Source of the DNA: Rhodobacter sp. 24-YEA-8
GTDB lineage: Bacteria > Pseudomonadota > Alphaproteobacteria > Rhodobacterales > Rhodobacteraceae
DNA length: 64,000 nt
Assembly: GCF_900105075.1 (NCBI RefSeq)
Contig: NZ_FNSK01000001.1
Coordinates: forward strand, 1,811,001 to 1,875,000
Direction: 5' to 3'
In this document: positions 43,339 through 52,564 of the stretch, piece after piece
Layout: every line of letters begins with the position of its first letter
Position numbering within the stretch: position 1 is the stretch's first letter
Notes under the pieces: generated by a model
The model's database searches: none
Told to the model about the DNA's origin: nothing
Seen by the model: only the letters and a program-made list of their open reading frames with translations
Translations under genes and position numbers: made by a program

Positions 43339-43484
43339 GCCGTTCTCCCCTTCTGCGCCCCGTCTCGCGCGCGGCTCATCACAGGAATGTGGCGACGGGG
43401 GCGAGGCTTGCCAACCTTTTTCGCCGCTTTTCACCGCAAGGTCAAAGCAACAGCCGGGTCAGGCATGGCGGAATACCTGACCTG

Positions 43485-45299
43485 TCAGGCCGCCAGCCCG
43501 TCGGTGAACTGCAGTTTTGCCAGCCGCGCGTAAAGCCCGCCTTCGCGCACCAATGCGTCATGCGTGCCTTCGGCCACGATCCGGCCGCCCTCGAAGACGA
43601 GGATCCGGTCAGCGCTTTTGACGGTGGCAAGGCGATGCGCCACGACCAGCGTGCTGCGCCCTTCCGACAGGCGGCTGAACGCTTTCTGAACCGCATGTTC
43701 CGATTCCGAATCCAACGCGGAAGTCGCCTCATCCAGCAGCAGGACCGGCGCATCGCGCAGGATCGCCCGCGCGATGGAAATGCGCTGGCGCTGGCCGCCT
43801 GACAGCATCACGCCGCGTTCGCCCAGACGGCTGTCATAGCCGCCGGGAAGCCCCATGATGAAATCATGCGCCTGCGCGGTGCGGGCCGCAGCCTCGACCT
43901 CGGCATCGGTCGCATCGGGGCGGCCAAAGCGGATATTGTCGCGCGCCGTCATCGCGAAAATCACCGGATCCTGCGGCACCAGCGCAATTTCACGGCGGAA
44001 ATCTTCGCGCGAAAGGCTGTCCAGTGCGATCCCGTCCAGCGTGATGCGCCCCGATTGCGGGTCATAGAACCGCTCGATCAGTTGCAGAACCGTGGATTTC
44101 CCGGCGCCGGACGGGCCGACCAGCGCCACGGTCTCGCCCGGGTTCACGGTGAAGGACACCCCGTCCAGCGCCAGCTGGCCCGGGCGCGTCGGATAGGAGA
44201 AACCGACATTGTCAAAGGCAATCGCGCCTTTCACCGGGCGCGGCAGCAAAGCCGGGCGCGCAGGATCACGGATCTCGTCTTCGGTGTTCAAAAGCTCGAC
44301 CAGCCGTTCGGTCGCGCCGGCAGCGCGCTGCAATTCGCCCCAGATCTCGGACAAAGACCCGACCGAACCCGCCACCAGCACCGCATAGATCACGAACTGG
44401 ATCAGCTCTCCGACACTCATCGCGCCGCCACGCACATCGCGCGCGCCGATCCACAACACGCCGACAATCCCTGCGAACACAAGGAAGATCACGATCACCG
44501 TCATCACCGCGCGGGTGCCGATGCGGGTCTTTGCCGAAATGAAGCTCTCTTCCGTCACCCGGGCAAATCTGGCGCGGGTCGCCTCTTCATGGGTAAAGGC
44601 CTGCACGGTCTGGATGGCCCCAAGCGCCTCAGACGCCATGCCCGAGCTTTCCGCGATCCAGTCCTGGTTCTCGCGCGAGAGCCGCCGCAGACGCCGCCCC
44701 ATCACCACAATCGGTACCACCACGGCGGGCACGATCAGCAAGACCAGCCCGGTAAGCTTGGCCGAAGTCAGCAGCAGCATCACCATGCCGCCGATCAGCA
44801 TCAGCAGATTGCGCAGCGCAACCGAAACCGAAGAGCCGATCACCGACAGGATCAGCGTGGTATCGGTGGTGATGCGCGAGACCACCTCGCCGGTCATGGT
44901 CTTCTCGAAGAATGACGGCGAAAGGCAGGTCACCCGGGCGAACACCGCCTTGCGGATATCTGCGACGACCCGCTCTCCCAGCCGGGTCACAACGTAATAG
45001 CGCAGCCCCGTCCCCAAAGCGAGCAGCGCCGCGATCAGCAGAAAGGCCGAGAAATAGGTATCCAGAAGTTCGAGATGATTGCCAAAGCCATCAACCACCC
45101 GGCGCACCGCCAGCGGCAGCACAAGCGTCACCCCCGCCGTCAGCACCAGCGCAAACAGCGCCAGCAGCAGCATAAGACGGTAAGGCCGCAGGAAAGGTCG
45201 CAAGCCCCCAAGCGCCGAGACCTTGCGCGACGCACGCTCCTCGCCATTGGCGGCCGGACTGCTTGCGGCCGCGCGGGCATTTGCTGGCTTACGGGCCAT
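43485..45299 (-). CDS. MsbA/ABCB-type ABC exporter
   Basis: 604 residues, a half-transporter: six membrane segments in the first 325 residues, then the ATPase with Walker A GPSGAGKST, signature LSGGQRQRISIARAIL, Walker B VLLLDEATSALDSES and H-loop VAHRL. The first 30 residues are Ala/basic and cytoplasmic. Such homodimers export lipids or hydrophobic compounds. Cargo unknown. AGGAG lies 5 bases before ATG 45299. The acyl-CoA synthetase gene follows on the same strand after 146 bases. Confidence 0.9.
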   Translation of the reverse strand: MARKPANARAAASSPAANGEERASRKVSALGGLRPFLRPYRLMLLLALFALVLTAGVTLVLPLAVRRVVDGFGNHLELLDTYFSAFLLIAALLALGTGLRYYVVTRLGERVVADIRKAVFARVTCLSPSFFEKTMTGEVVSRITTDTTLILSVIGSSVSVALRNLLMLIGGMVMLLLTSAKLTGLVLLIVPAVVVPIVVMGRRLRRLSRENQDWIAESSGMASEALGAIQTVQAFTHEEATRARFARVTEESFISAKTRIGTRAVMTVIVIFLVFAGIVGVLWIGARDVRGGAMSVGELIQFVIYAVLVAGSVGSLSEIWGELQRAAGATERLVELLNTEDEIRDPARPALLPRPVKGAIAFDNVGFSYPTRPGQLALDGVSFTVNPGETVALVGPSGAGKSTVLQLIERFYDPQSGRITLDGIALDSLSREDFRREIALVPQDPVIFAMTARDNIRFGRPDATDAEVEAAARTAQAHDFIMGLPGGYDSRLGERGVMLSGGQRQRISIARAILRDAPVLLLDEATSALDSESEHAVQKAFSRLSEGRSTLVVAHRLATVKSADRILVFEGGRIVAEGTHDALVREGGLYARLAKLQFTDGLAA

Positions 45300-45655
45300 G
45301 GGGGCTCCTGTGGCTGGTCGGGCGGTTTCAGGCCGGTATCCCCGGTTCCCGGGGGGGGCGCAAACCGCCCCGGCTGGGGTTTAGGCAAGGAGAGCGATGA
45401 AATAATGGCGACAGGTGTAGCAACGGTCTGGGGGGATTTACGGCTGAACCCCCCGCGCGGCAAGCGGCGTGATGCCGCGCCTGCGGTTTTTGCGCGGCCC
45501 CGGGGCCGTGAAAGCCCGGCATTCCCGGACAAACCGGGGCCAGCCCCCCTTCCCCCTTCGCCCCGCAGCGGGCAATCTGAGCCGAGGCCACCAGCCTCCA
45601 CCGCCCAATATCCCTGCCCCATCCGCAGCCAATGCAGACCCAGGAAGGAGATGCC
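45300..45655. other. 356-base divergent intergenic region
   Basis: Lies between the minus-strand exporter and the plus-strand hydrolase, so it should hold both promoters. It is rich in G and C runs and short hairpins. No supported ORF or operator is visible. Confidence 0.4.
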
Positions 45656-46534
45656 ATGCCAGACCAGAACAGGCTCAGTGCCGAAGACCAGATGGGCGAG
45701 ACCCTGTTCTTCACCAGCCCCGACGGCACCCGGCTGGCCTATTGCCTGGACGGGGCAGAGGATGGCCTGCCGGTCCTGTGCCTCGCCGGTCTGACCCGCA
45801 CGAAAGAGGATTTCATCCCCGCGCTGCCAGCCCTGGGCAGCTGCCGCGTGATCCGGATGGATTACCGCGGCCGCGGCGAGAGCGATTTCACCGGCGCCGC
45901 GACCTATACCATCGCGCAGGAGGGCGCCGATGCGCTGGCGCTGCTGGATCATCTGGGGGTCGGGCGCGCGGCGCTCCTTGGCACCTCGCGCGGCGGGCTG
46001 ATCGGCATGGTGCTGGCCCAGCTGGCACGGGAGCGGCTGATCGGGCTTTGCCTCAACGATATCGGCCCCGAAATCGCCCCCGCAGGGCTGTCAGGCATCG
46101 CTGCCCGTATCGGCCGTACCCCCCAGGCCCGCAGCCTTGCCGAAGTGGCGCTGCAAATGGCCGCCAACAGCCCGGGCTTTACCGGGCTCAGCGCTACGGA
46201 CTGGCTCGCTCATGCGGCGCGGCTGTTTATCGAGGTGCCCGGCGGGCTGGCCCTGCGCTACGACCCGGCCCTGCGCGATGCCTTTCTTTCGGGCTATGAC
46301 CCGACACGGCCGCTCCCTGATCTCTGGCCGCAATGGGAGGCAAGCCGGGGCCTGCCGGTTGCACTTATCCGGGGCGCGAATTCCGACCTGCTTTCATCTG
46401 CGACGGTCGCGCAGATGCTCCGGATCCGGCCAGATCTTGCTGTCACCGAAATCCCCGGGCGCGGCCATGTTCCTTTTCTTGACGAACCAGAGGCGCTTGC
46501 CGCATTGACCGCCTGGATCGGAGCCCTTGCATGA
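45656..46534 (+). CDS. Alpha/beta hydrolase
   Basis: 292 residues. The fold is clear: LPVLCLAGLTRTKEDF (oxyanion region), RVIRMDYRGRGESDF, nucleophile Ser111 in ALLGTSRGGLIGMV, and the His in PGRGHVPFLDEPEAL. The acid is probably in RGANSDLLS. AAGGAG lies 6 bases before ATG 45656. The substrate is unknown. Its stop overlaps the next start (ATGA), so it is coupled to the dehydratase and probably begins a catabolic run. Confidence 0.88.
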   Translation: MPDQNRLSAEDQMGETLFFTSPDGTRLAYCLDGAEDGLPVLCLAGLTRTKEDFIPALPALGSCRVIRMDYRGRGESDFTGAATYTIAQEGADALALLDHLGVGRAALLGTSRGGLIGMVLAQLARERLIGLCLNDIGPEIAPAGLSGIAARIGRTPQARSLAEVALQMAANSPGFTGLSATDWLAHAARLFIEVPGGLALRYDPALRDAFLSGYDPTRPLPDLWPQWEASRGLPVALIRGANSDLLSSATVAQMLRIRPDLAVTEIPGRGHVPFLDEPEALAALTAWIGALA

Positions 46535-47490
46535 ACATCACCATGATCGAAGCCGCCGCTGCACGTCTGCGGGGAAATGTGCTGCGCACGCCGCTGCTGA
46601 ATGCACCGCTGCTGGACCGGATCGCCGGCCGGCAAGTGTTTGTGAAAGCGGAATCGCTCCAGGTCACCGGCAGTTTCAAGGCGCGCGGCGGCTGGGCGGC
46701 GGTCTCGGCATTGCCGCCGGGTACGCCGGGCGTGATCGCGATGTCTTCGGGCAATCACGCCCAGGGCGTGGCGCGCGCGGCCTCGGGCCATGGCATCGCG
46801 AGCGTGATCCTGATGCCTCAGGACGCGCCGCAGGTGAAGATCGCCAATACCCGCGCCTGGGGCGGCGAGGTCGTGCTTTATAACCGCGCGACCGAGGATC
46901 GCGAGGCCATCGCCACCCGGATCGCGACAGAGCGCGGCTATGCCCTGATCCCGCCTTATGACCATGCCGAGGTGATCGCAGGTCAGGGTACGGTCGGGCT
47001 GGAGATCGCGGAACAGGCGCAGGAGGCCGGACTGGCCCGCGCCGATGTGCTGGTGCCCTGCGGCGGCGGCGGGCTATCCTCAGGGGTTGCGCTGGCTTTG
47101 GAGGCACGCGCGCCCGGACTGCGCCTGCGCACCGCCGAGCCCCAGGGCTTTGACGATATGGCGCGCTCGCTTGCCGCCGGCGAACGACTGCGCAACCCTG
47201 CCCTGACCGGATCGGTCTGTGATGCGATCCTGACGCCCATACCCGGAAAGATGACCTTCCCCCTGCTCTCTGCCCTGGCCGGTCCGGGGCTTGTGGTCAG
47301 TGATTCCGAGGCGCTGGAGGCCGTGACACTCGCCTTCCGCCATCTGCGTCTGGTGCTGGAGCCCGGCGGCGCAGTGGCGCTTGCGGCAGCGCTCTTGCGC
47401 CCTGATCTGCCTGATCAGGTGATCTGCATCGCTTCGGGTGGCAATGTCTCGGAAGATCTGTTCCGCGATTGCCTCACAAAGAACCCCTGA
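46531..47490 (+). CDS. Threonine/serine dehydratase, catabolic type
   Basis: 319 residues of fold-type II PLP enzymes. The Schiff-base lysine is K50 in VTGSFKARGG. SSGNHAQGVA and the phosphate loop CGGGGLSSG follow the IlvA/TdcB pattern. There is no C-terminal ACT regulatory domain, so it should not be feedback-controlled by isoleucine. It deaminates threonine, serine or a hydroxy-amino acid to a 2-oxo acid. It overlaps the hydrolase by 4 bases. Confidence 0.88.
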   Translation: MNITMIEAAAARLRGNVLRTPLLNAPLLDRIAGRQVFVKAESLQVTGSFKARGGWAAVSALPPGTPGVIAMSSGNHAQGVARAASGHGIASVILMPQDAPQVKIANTRAWGGEVVLYNRATEDREAIATRIATERGYALIPPYDHAEVIAGQGTVGLEIAEQAQEAGLARADVLVPCGGGGLSSGVALALEARAPGLRLRTAEPQGFDDMARSLAAGERLRNPALTGSVCDAILTPIPGKMTFPLLSALAGPGLVVSDSEALEAVTLAFRHLRLVLEPGGAVALAAALLRPDLPDQVICIASGGNVSEDLFRDCLTKNP

Positions 47491-47553
47491 CAAGATCCAA
47501 CATTTCCTGCCCCTGACTGCCGGATTTCCGGCAAATAATTACAGATTTCGAAC

Positions 47554-48339
47554 ATGCCCCTCATCTATCTGCCCGATCTGCGTCTCAATGCCAGCCTCAC
47601 CGGCCCCGAAGATGGCCCACCCCTGGTGCTGCTCCACGCGCTTGGCCTCAGCCATGAGATCTGGCAACCGCTGATCGACCACCTGCCCCGGCACCGCATT
47701 CTCAGTTTCGATCTGCGCGGCCATGGCGCCAGCGACTGCCCGCCCGCGCCCTATAAGATGGGCGCGCTGATCCAGGACACGGAACGGCTGATCGGGCATT
47801 TCGGCCTGAAAGACTGTGTGGTGATCGGCCTTTCGATCGGGGGCCTGATCGCCCAGGGCCTGGCGGTGAAACGGCTCGATCTCGTGCGGGGCCTTGTGCT
47901 GTCGAACACCGCCGCCCGTATTGGCATCGCTTCGCAATGGCAGGACCGTATCGCGCTGGTGCGCCGCGCAGGGCTCGCCGCCCTGCATGACGCCACGATG
48001 GAGCGCTGGCTGGGCCGCAACTGGCGTGAAAGCCCGGCGCTTGCCGGTCTCAGCTCCCGCTTTCTTGCCACATCCCCTGAGGGCTGGGCCGGCTGCGCCA
48101 GCGCCATTGCCGGCACCGATTTCTACGAGACCACCGCGACGCTGCGGCTCCCGACCCTGGTGATCGCCGGCAGCCATGATGGCTCCACCCCCGTCGATCT
48201 GGTACGCGAAACCGCCGATCTGATCCCCGGCCACCAGTTCCGTCTGATCCGGGGCGCCGGCCATATTCCCCTGGCCGAAAAGCCCGATGACTATGCCGAG
48301 GCGATCCGCGATTTCCTGACCCGGATCGGGCATGGCTGA
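47554..48339 (+). CDS. pcaD: 3-oxoadipate enol-lactonase-like hydrolase
   Basis: 261 residues. PcaD-type alpha/beta hydrolase: LHALGLSHEIWQPLIDHL, FDLRGHGASDCPPAPYKMGALIQD, nucleophile Ser94 in VIGLSIGGLIAQGLA, Asp in VIAGSHDGSTPVDLV and His in IRGAGHIPLAEKP. The true enzyme opens 3-oxoadipate enol-lactone in the protocatechuate branch of the beta-ketoadipate pathway. No other pca gene is in the window, so the name follows sequence pattern and the substrate may differ. Confidence 0.8.
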   Translation: MPLIYLPDLRLNASLTGPEDGPPLVLLHALGLSHEIWQPLIDHLPRHRILSFDLRGHGASDCPPAPYKMGALIQDTERLIGHFGLKDCVVIGLSIGGLIAQGLAVKRLDLVRGLVLSNTAARIGIASQWQDRIALVRRAGLAALHDATMERWLGRNWRESPALAGLSSRFLATSPEGWAGCASAIAGTDFYETTATLRLPTLVIAGSHDGSTPVDLVRETADLIPGHQFRLIRGAGHIPLAEKPDDYAEAIRDFLTRIGHG

Positions 48340-49027
48340 CTTTCTGCTGGTCCATGGCTCGGGCTTTGGTGCCTGGTGCTGGCCCTGGTTGACCGAAGCC
48401 CTGACCGGCCACGGCCACAGCGCCCGCGCAATCGACCTGCCGCGCGGCCCCGGGATCAGCCTCAAAGACCAGGCGCGGGCGATCTGCGACAGCCTCACCG
48501 GCCCCACTTTGCTCGTCGGCCACTCAGCCGGTGGCTTTCCGATCACCGCCGCTGCCGAAACCGATCCGGATAAAATCCAGGCCCTCATCTGGCTCTGCGG
48601 CTATATCCCCGGGAACGGCAGTTCCGTCGCCTCACGCCGCCGCAGCCAGAGCGAACAACCGCTGCGCGCCGCCCTGAAAACCGACCGCGCCAGCGGCAGC
48701 TACAGCTTCGCCCCCGAAAGCCTGACGCCCCTGTTCTTCCACGACTGCCCGCCAGAGACCCGGGCCCTCGCCGCCCGCCAAATGGCGCCCGAATCCATTG
48801 CACCGCAGGAAACCCCGCTCCGTCTTACCGCACGTTCACAGAACCTGCCGCGCTTCGCCATCACCTGCGAAAACGACCGCGCCATCCCTCCCGCCTTCCA
48901 GCACGCTATGGCCGGTGCTGTCCCGCCCGGTCACCGCTTCTCCCTTGCCTGCGGGCACGCCCCCTTCTTCGCCAGGCCGCAAGAGACCGCCGCCCTGCTG
49001 CACCGGATCACCGGCCTCACCCCCTGA
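48332..49027 (+). CDS. Alpha/beta hydrolase, esterase-like (MES/SABP2 type)
   Basis: 231 residues. FLLVHGSGFGAWCWPWLTEALTGHGHSARAIDLPRGP at the start, nucleophile Ser65 in LLVGHSAGGFPITAAAE, Asp in AITCENDRAIP and His in LACGHAPFFARP. This short, compact form resembles plant-type methylester esterases. The start overlaps the pcaD-like gene by 8 bases. It is the third hydrolase of the same fold in 3.4 kb. Confidence 0.85.
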   Translation: MADFLLVHGSGFGAWCWPWLTEALTGHGHSARAIDLPRGPGISLKDQARAICDSLTGPTLLVGHSAGGFPITAAAETDPDKIQALIWLCGYIPGNGSSVASRRRSQSEQPLRAALKTDRASGSYSFAPESLTPLFFHDCPPETRALAARQMAPESIAPQETPLRLTARSQNLPRFAITCENDRAIPPAFQHAMAGAVPPGHRFSLACGHAPFFARPQETAALLHRITGLTP

Positions 49028-49076
49028 TCCCGACTCCGCCACGTCGAAAATCACCCTGGCCCCTGAAGAAATCCCT

Positions 49077-49118
49077 GCTACCTTCCTTATGTCCCAAATA
49101 CTCCACGGGGGCCCGGGA
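49077..49118. repeat. Intergenic repeat variant
   Basis: CTACCTTCCTTATGTCCCAA continues into ATACTCCACGGGGGCCCGGG. It is a variant arm of the intergenic repeat, closest to the 23983 copy. Confidence 0.5.
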
Positions 49119-49158
49119 GAGTAAAAGCCCGGCGCTCCCCAAACAGGAGACGCCCGTC

Positions 49159-50394
49159 ATGATCCTGCAGGACCTAGAGATTTTTGTTGTTGCCCCACCC
49201 GCGCCCGGCTGGGGCGGCCGTTACTGGATCTTTCCGAAACTCACCACGCGCTGCGGTATCACCGGATATGGCGAATGCTACGCTTCGAGCGTCGGACCCA
49301 AAGCGATGCAGGCCGTCATCGAAGACGTCTTCACCCGCCATATGCAGGGCGAAAACCCCGAAAACATCGAACTCATGTATCGAAGGGTCTATTCCTCCGG
49401 CTTTACGCAGCGCCCTGATCTCACCGTGATGGGGGCCTTTTCCGGGCTTGAGATCGCCTGCTGGGACATTATCGGCAAGGCGCGCAACCGCCCGGTCTGG
49501 GCGCTGAATGGCGGGCGGATGAATGACCGACTGCGCGCCTACACCTATCTCTACCCCGAGCCCGGCCAGGACCCGACCGAATTCTGGGCCAGCCCCGACC
49601 AGCAGGCCGAGGCCGCGCTTCGCTATGTCGATCAGGGCTTTACGGCGCTGAAATTCGACCCCGCCGGCCCTTATACGATCCGGGGCGGGCATCAGCCCGC
49701 TCTGTCCGACATCTCGCGCTCGGTCGCCTTTTGCAAAACCATCCGCGAAGCGGTCGGCGACCGCGCCGATCTGCTGTTCGGCACCCATGGCCAGTTCACC
49801 ACCGAAGGCGCCATCCGGCTTGGCCGCGAGCTCGAGCCATGGAACCCGCTCTGGTATGAGGAACCGATCCCGCCCGACAATCTTCTGGAATTCGCCGAGG
49901 TCGCGAAACAGGTCCGCATTCCACTTGCAACCGGCGAGCGGCTGACCACCAAGACCGAATTCGCCACGCTTTTGCGGGCGGGCGGTGTGCGGATCCTGCA
50001 ACCCGCACTTGGCCGGCTTGGCGGTATTTCCGAAGGCCGCAAACTCGCCGCCATTGCCGAGGTCTATAATGCCGAAATCGCGCCGCATCTCTATGCAGGG
50101 CCGGTGGAATGGGCGGCGAATATCCATCTTGGGGTCACGATCCCCAATCTTTTGCTGGTTGAGACCATCGAGACCGGCGGCGCCTTCCATCAGCGCCTGA
50201 TCAAAAACACGATCCGCTGGGAAAATGGCTATATCCTGCCCCCCGAAGGCCCCGGGCTCGGCATTGATTTCGACGAGGATCTCGCCCGCGCCCATCCCTA
50301 TAACGGCGACAAACTGCATCTCCAGATGCAGGAGGCGCCCTGTTCCTATCAGGCCGAGAACCGGTTCGAAGGTGGCGCGCCCTCCGAGGTTTAG
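49159..50394 (+). CDS. Mandelate racemase/muconate lactonizing (enolase superfamily) enzyme
   Basis: 411 residues. The N-terminal capping domain is followed by the TIM barrel with the metal ligands in PLWYEEPIPPDN (Glu) and ATGERLTTK (Glu), and the C-terminal His in IAPHLYAGPVEWAANIH. The first ligand position reads FGTHGQF rather than the usual Asp motif, and the KxK catalytic motif is only a single Lys (TALKFDP). Sugar-acid dehydratases of the superfamily look most similar. An isolated GGAGA SD is present. It lies 131 bases after the hydrolase cluster, separated by a repeat. Confidence 0.85.
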   Translation: MILQDLEIFVVAPPAPGWGGRYWIFPKLTTRCGITGYGECYASSVGPKAMQAVIEDVFTRHMQGENPENIELMYRRVYSSGFTQRPDLTVMGAFSGLEIACWDIIGKARNRPVWALNGGRMNDRLRAYTYLYPEPGQDPTEFWASPDQQAEAALRYVDQGFTALKFDPAGPYTIRGGHQPALSDISRSVAFCKTIREAVGDRADLLFGTHGQFTTEGAIRLGRELEPWNPLWYEEPIPPDNLLEFAEVAKQVRIPLATGERLTTKTEFATLLRAGGVRILQPALGRLGGISEGRKLAAIAEVYNAEIAPHLYAGPVEWAANIHLGVTIPNLLLVETIETGGAFHQRLIKNTIRWENGYILPPEGPGLGIDFDEDLARAHPYNGDKLHLQMQEAPCSYQAENRFEGGAPSEV

Positions 50395-50506
50395 CCTGCC
50401 TTCGCAACGGCTTAGCCGCTGTTTTTGCGCAAGCTTACAGATTTTTACATTTCCCCTCTTGCGCCCCGGCGCAGGCGGGGTTAGATCACCGCCATCCGGA
50501 CCGGTT

Positions 50507-50581
50507 GCGGGCGTAGCTCAGGGGTAGAGCATAACCTTGCCAAGGTTAGGGTCGGGCGTTCGAATCGCCTCGCCCGCTCCA
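50507..50581 (+). tRNA. tRNA-Gly (anticodon GCC)
   Basis: 75 bases including an encoded CCA. Acceptor stem GCGGGCG pairs with CGCCCGC, followed by discriminator T. The D-arm is GCTCAGGGGTAGAGC, the anticodon stem TAACC/GGTTA with loop TTGCCAA (anticodon at 50539-50541), and the T-arm contains TTCGAATC. Confidence 0.97.
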
Positions 50582-50613
50582 GTCCAGGATCATCCTTTAA
50601 GATGTGATGTGAA

Positions 50614-50638
50614 AAAGCGGCCACAGGCCGCTATTTTC
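50614..50638 (+). terminator. Terminator after tRNA-Gly
   Basis: AGCGGCC (50616-50622) pairs with GGCCGCT (50626-50632) around ACA, followed by ATTTT, 35 bases after the tRNA. Confidence 0.85.
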
Positions 50639-50735
50639 ATTTGCATATCCTCACCATGTCAGCCTGCCGCACCGGTCATCTGCAAGCGTCGTTGCTGATG
50701 CGCCGTTCAAAGCGCATCAGCCTGTAAGCTCTCTC

Positions 50736-51428
50736 TCAGCGATGGTCGATGCGCCGTGCCAGCGCATCTCCGGCCCATTGCATGATCGACACCATCACGA
50801 TCAGGATGATCACGACTGCGACCATAATCACCGTCTCAAAGCGCTGATAACCATAGCGGATCGCGATATCGCCAAGCCCGCCGGCCCCGACCGCCCCCGC
50901 CATTGCAGAGGCGCCGATCAGCGTCACCATGGTCACGGTAAAGCCCGAAACGATGCCAGGCAAAGCCTCGGGGATCAGCACATCGCGCAGGATCGTCATC
51001 CGGGTCGCGCCCATCGCGCGGGCCGCATCGATCAAAGCGCGGTCGACCTCGCGCAGCGATACCTCGGCCACCCGGGCGAAATAGGGCGCCGCCGCCAGCG
51101 TCAGCGGCACAATCGCCGCGCCGATCCCGATGGCCGTGCCCACGATCAGCCGCGTCAGCGGAATAGCCGCCACCAGCAGGATGATGAACGGAACCGACCG
51201 CAGCGCATTCACCAGCCAGCCAAGGCTCCGGTTGATCAGCAGGTTCTGAAAGATACCGCCTTTGTCGGTCGTCACGAGGATCAGCGCAAGCGGCAGGCCG
51301 ATCACGAAAGACAGCGCGCCGGAAACCCCGGTCATCACCACCGTCTCCCACATCCCCTTGACCAGAAGGTCGAACATCGGCCGCGTCATCGCCCAGCCCA
51401 GCAGCGTATCAAACATTTGCGGGGACAT
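50736..51428 (-). CDS. metI: Methionine ABC transporter permease
   Basis: 230 residues with five membrane helices and the BPD permease EAA-like loop EVDRALIDAARAMGATRMTILRDVLIPEALPGIV. It pairs with MetN and MetQ to import methionine. ATG 51428 overlaps metN by 20 bases. Confidence 0.92.
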   Translation of the reverse strand: MSPQMFDTLLGWAMTRPMFDLLVKGMWETVVMTGVSGALSFVIGLPLALILVTTDKGGIFQNLLINRSLGWLVNALRSVPFIILLVAAIPLTRLIVGTAIGIGAAIVPLTLAAAPYFARVAEVSLREVDRALIDAARAMGATRMTILRDVLIPEALPGIVSGFTVTMVTLIGASAMAGAVGAGGLGDIAIRYGYQRFETVIMVAVVIILIVMVSIMQWAGDALARRIDHR

Positions 51429-52488
51429 AGCCGAGCACCTCGATTGCGGTCGTTTCCGGTTTCAGCTTTGCCACCACCGCAGCCAGCTTGTCCTTGTCAG
51501 CGGTCCCAAGTGCCAGAAATAGCCTGCCGTAAGGCTCGCCCTGAACATCATTCAACCCGCCATGCAGCAGCCGCGCGGGCTGGCCCGTGATCGCCTCGAC
51601 CCCGGCCAGAAGCGGGCGGCGGGCATCGGGCCCATAGACATCAACGCGGATCAGCGCCTGATCCCCTTCGGACGCGATCTGCGCCAGCAGATCCGCCGGC
51701 AAGACCGGCGAGAGGCCGCGCAAAAGGCTGCGGGTGGTGTCGGTCTGAGGACTGGCAAGCACCTTCGCCACCGGGCCTTCCTCGACGATACGTCCCGCAT
51801 CCAGCACGAGGACACGATGGGCGATCTGGCGCACCACCTCCATCTCATGGGTGATCATCAGGATCGTCAGGCCAAGCTGGCGGTTCACATCTTTAAGCAG
51901 CGTCAGGATCTGTTGTGTGGTCTCGGGGTCGAGCGCCGAAGTAGCCTCATCCGACAAAAGCAAAAGCGGCTCGGGCGCCAGCGCCCGCGCGATGCCGATC
52001 CGCTGCTTCTGCCCGCCCGAAAGCTGCGCCGGATAGGCATTCGCCTTGTCGGCAAGCCCGACCAGATCCAGCAATTCCATAACCCGTTTCATCCGGGCGG
52101 CGCGGGTCACGCCTGCGATCTTCAAAGGCAGCGCGACATTCTCGGCCACGGTTTTCGCAGATAACAGATTGAAATGCTGGAAAATCATCCCGATGCGGCG
52201 ACGCACCGGGTTCAGCGCCTGTTCTGACAGCGTCGAGATATCGGTGCCGTCGATCACAACCCGCCCCGCCTGCGGCCGGTCAAGCCCGTTCAGGCAGCGG
52301 ATCAGCGTCGATTTTCCCGCGCCAGAGCGCCCGATCAGCCCGACGATCTCGCCCCGCCCCAGCGTCAGTGAAATATCGTCCAGCGCCGGCCGGTCATTGA
52401 ACCGCCGGACCACATGGTCAAGCTGCACCGCCGGCACTTCCGCGCCCGGCCCCGACCCTGCTCCGGCCACTGTTCCCGCCCCTGCCAT
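51409..52488 (-). CDS. metN: Methionine ABC transporter ATPase
   Basis: 359 residues. Walker A GRSGAGKST, signature LSGGQKQRIGIARAL, Walker B LLLLSDEATSALD, and a C-terminal NIL regulatory domain (about residues 265-350) that binds methionine and inhibits uptake. A Gly/Ala-rich 20-residue start precedes the domain. ATG 52488 is preferred (AAGGAG 8 bases upstream) over GTG 52494. Confidence 0.92.
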   Translation of the reverse strand: MAGAGTVAGAGSGPGAEVPAVQLDHVVRRFNDRPALDDISLTLGRGEIVGLIGRSGAGKSTLIRCLNGLDRPQAGRVVIDGTDISTLSEQALNPVRRRIGMIFQHFNLLSAKTVAENVALPLKIAGVTRAARMKRVMELLDLVGLADKANAYPAQLSGGQKQRIGIARALAPEPLLLLSDEATSALDPETTQQILTLLKDVNRQLGLTILMITHEMEVVRQIAHRVLVLDAGRIVEEGPVAKVLASPQTDTTRSLLRGLSPVLPADLLAQIASEGDQALIRVDVYGPDARRPLLAGVEAITGQPARLLHGGLNDVQGEPYGRLFLALGTADKDKLAAVVAKLKPETTAIEVLGYVPANV

Positions 52489-52510
52489 CGGCACTGCTCC
52501 TTCAATCAGT

Positions 52511-52541
52511 CAGGGCGCCCGAAGCTGATCCGGGCGCCCTG
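52511..52541. other. Stable hairpin between metQ and metN
   Basis: CAGGGCGCCCG and CGGGCGCCCTG (52511-52521, 52531-52541) form an 11-bp perfect stem with a 9-base loop, without a T-tract. It may stabilise metQ mRNA or attenuate metNI so that the binding protein is made in excess. Confidence 0.6.
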
Positions 52542-52564
52542 ATGCGTATGCTTTAAACCAAATC

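Noticed and set aside
47554..48339. Full beta-ketoadipate (pca) operon
   Set aside because: Only a PcaD-like hydrolase is present; no pcaB, pcaC, pcaG/H or pcaI/J lies in the window.
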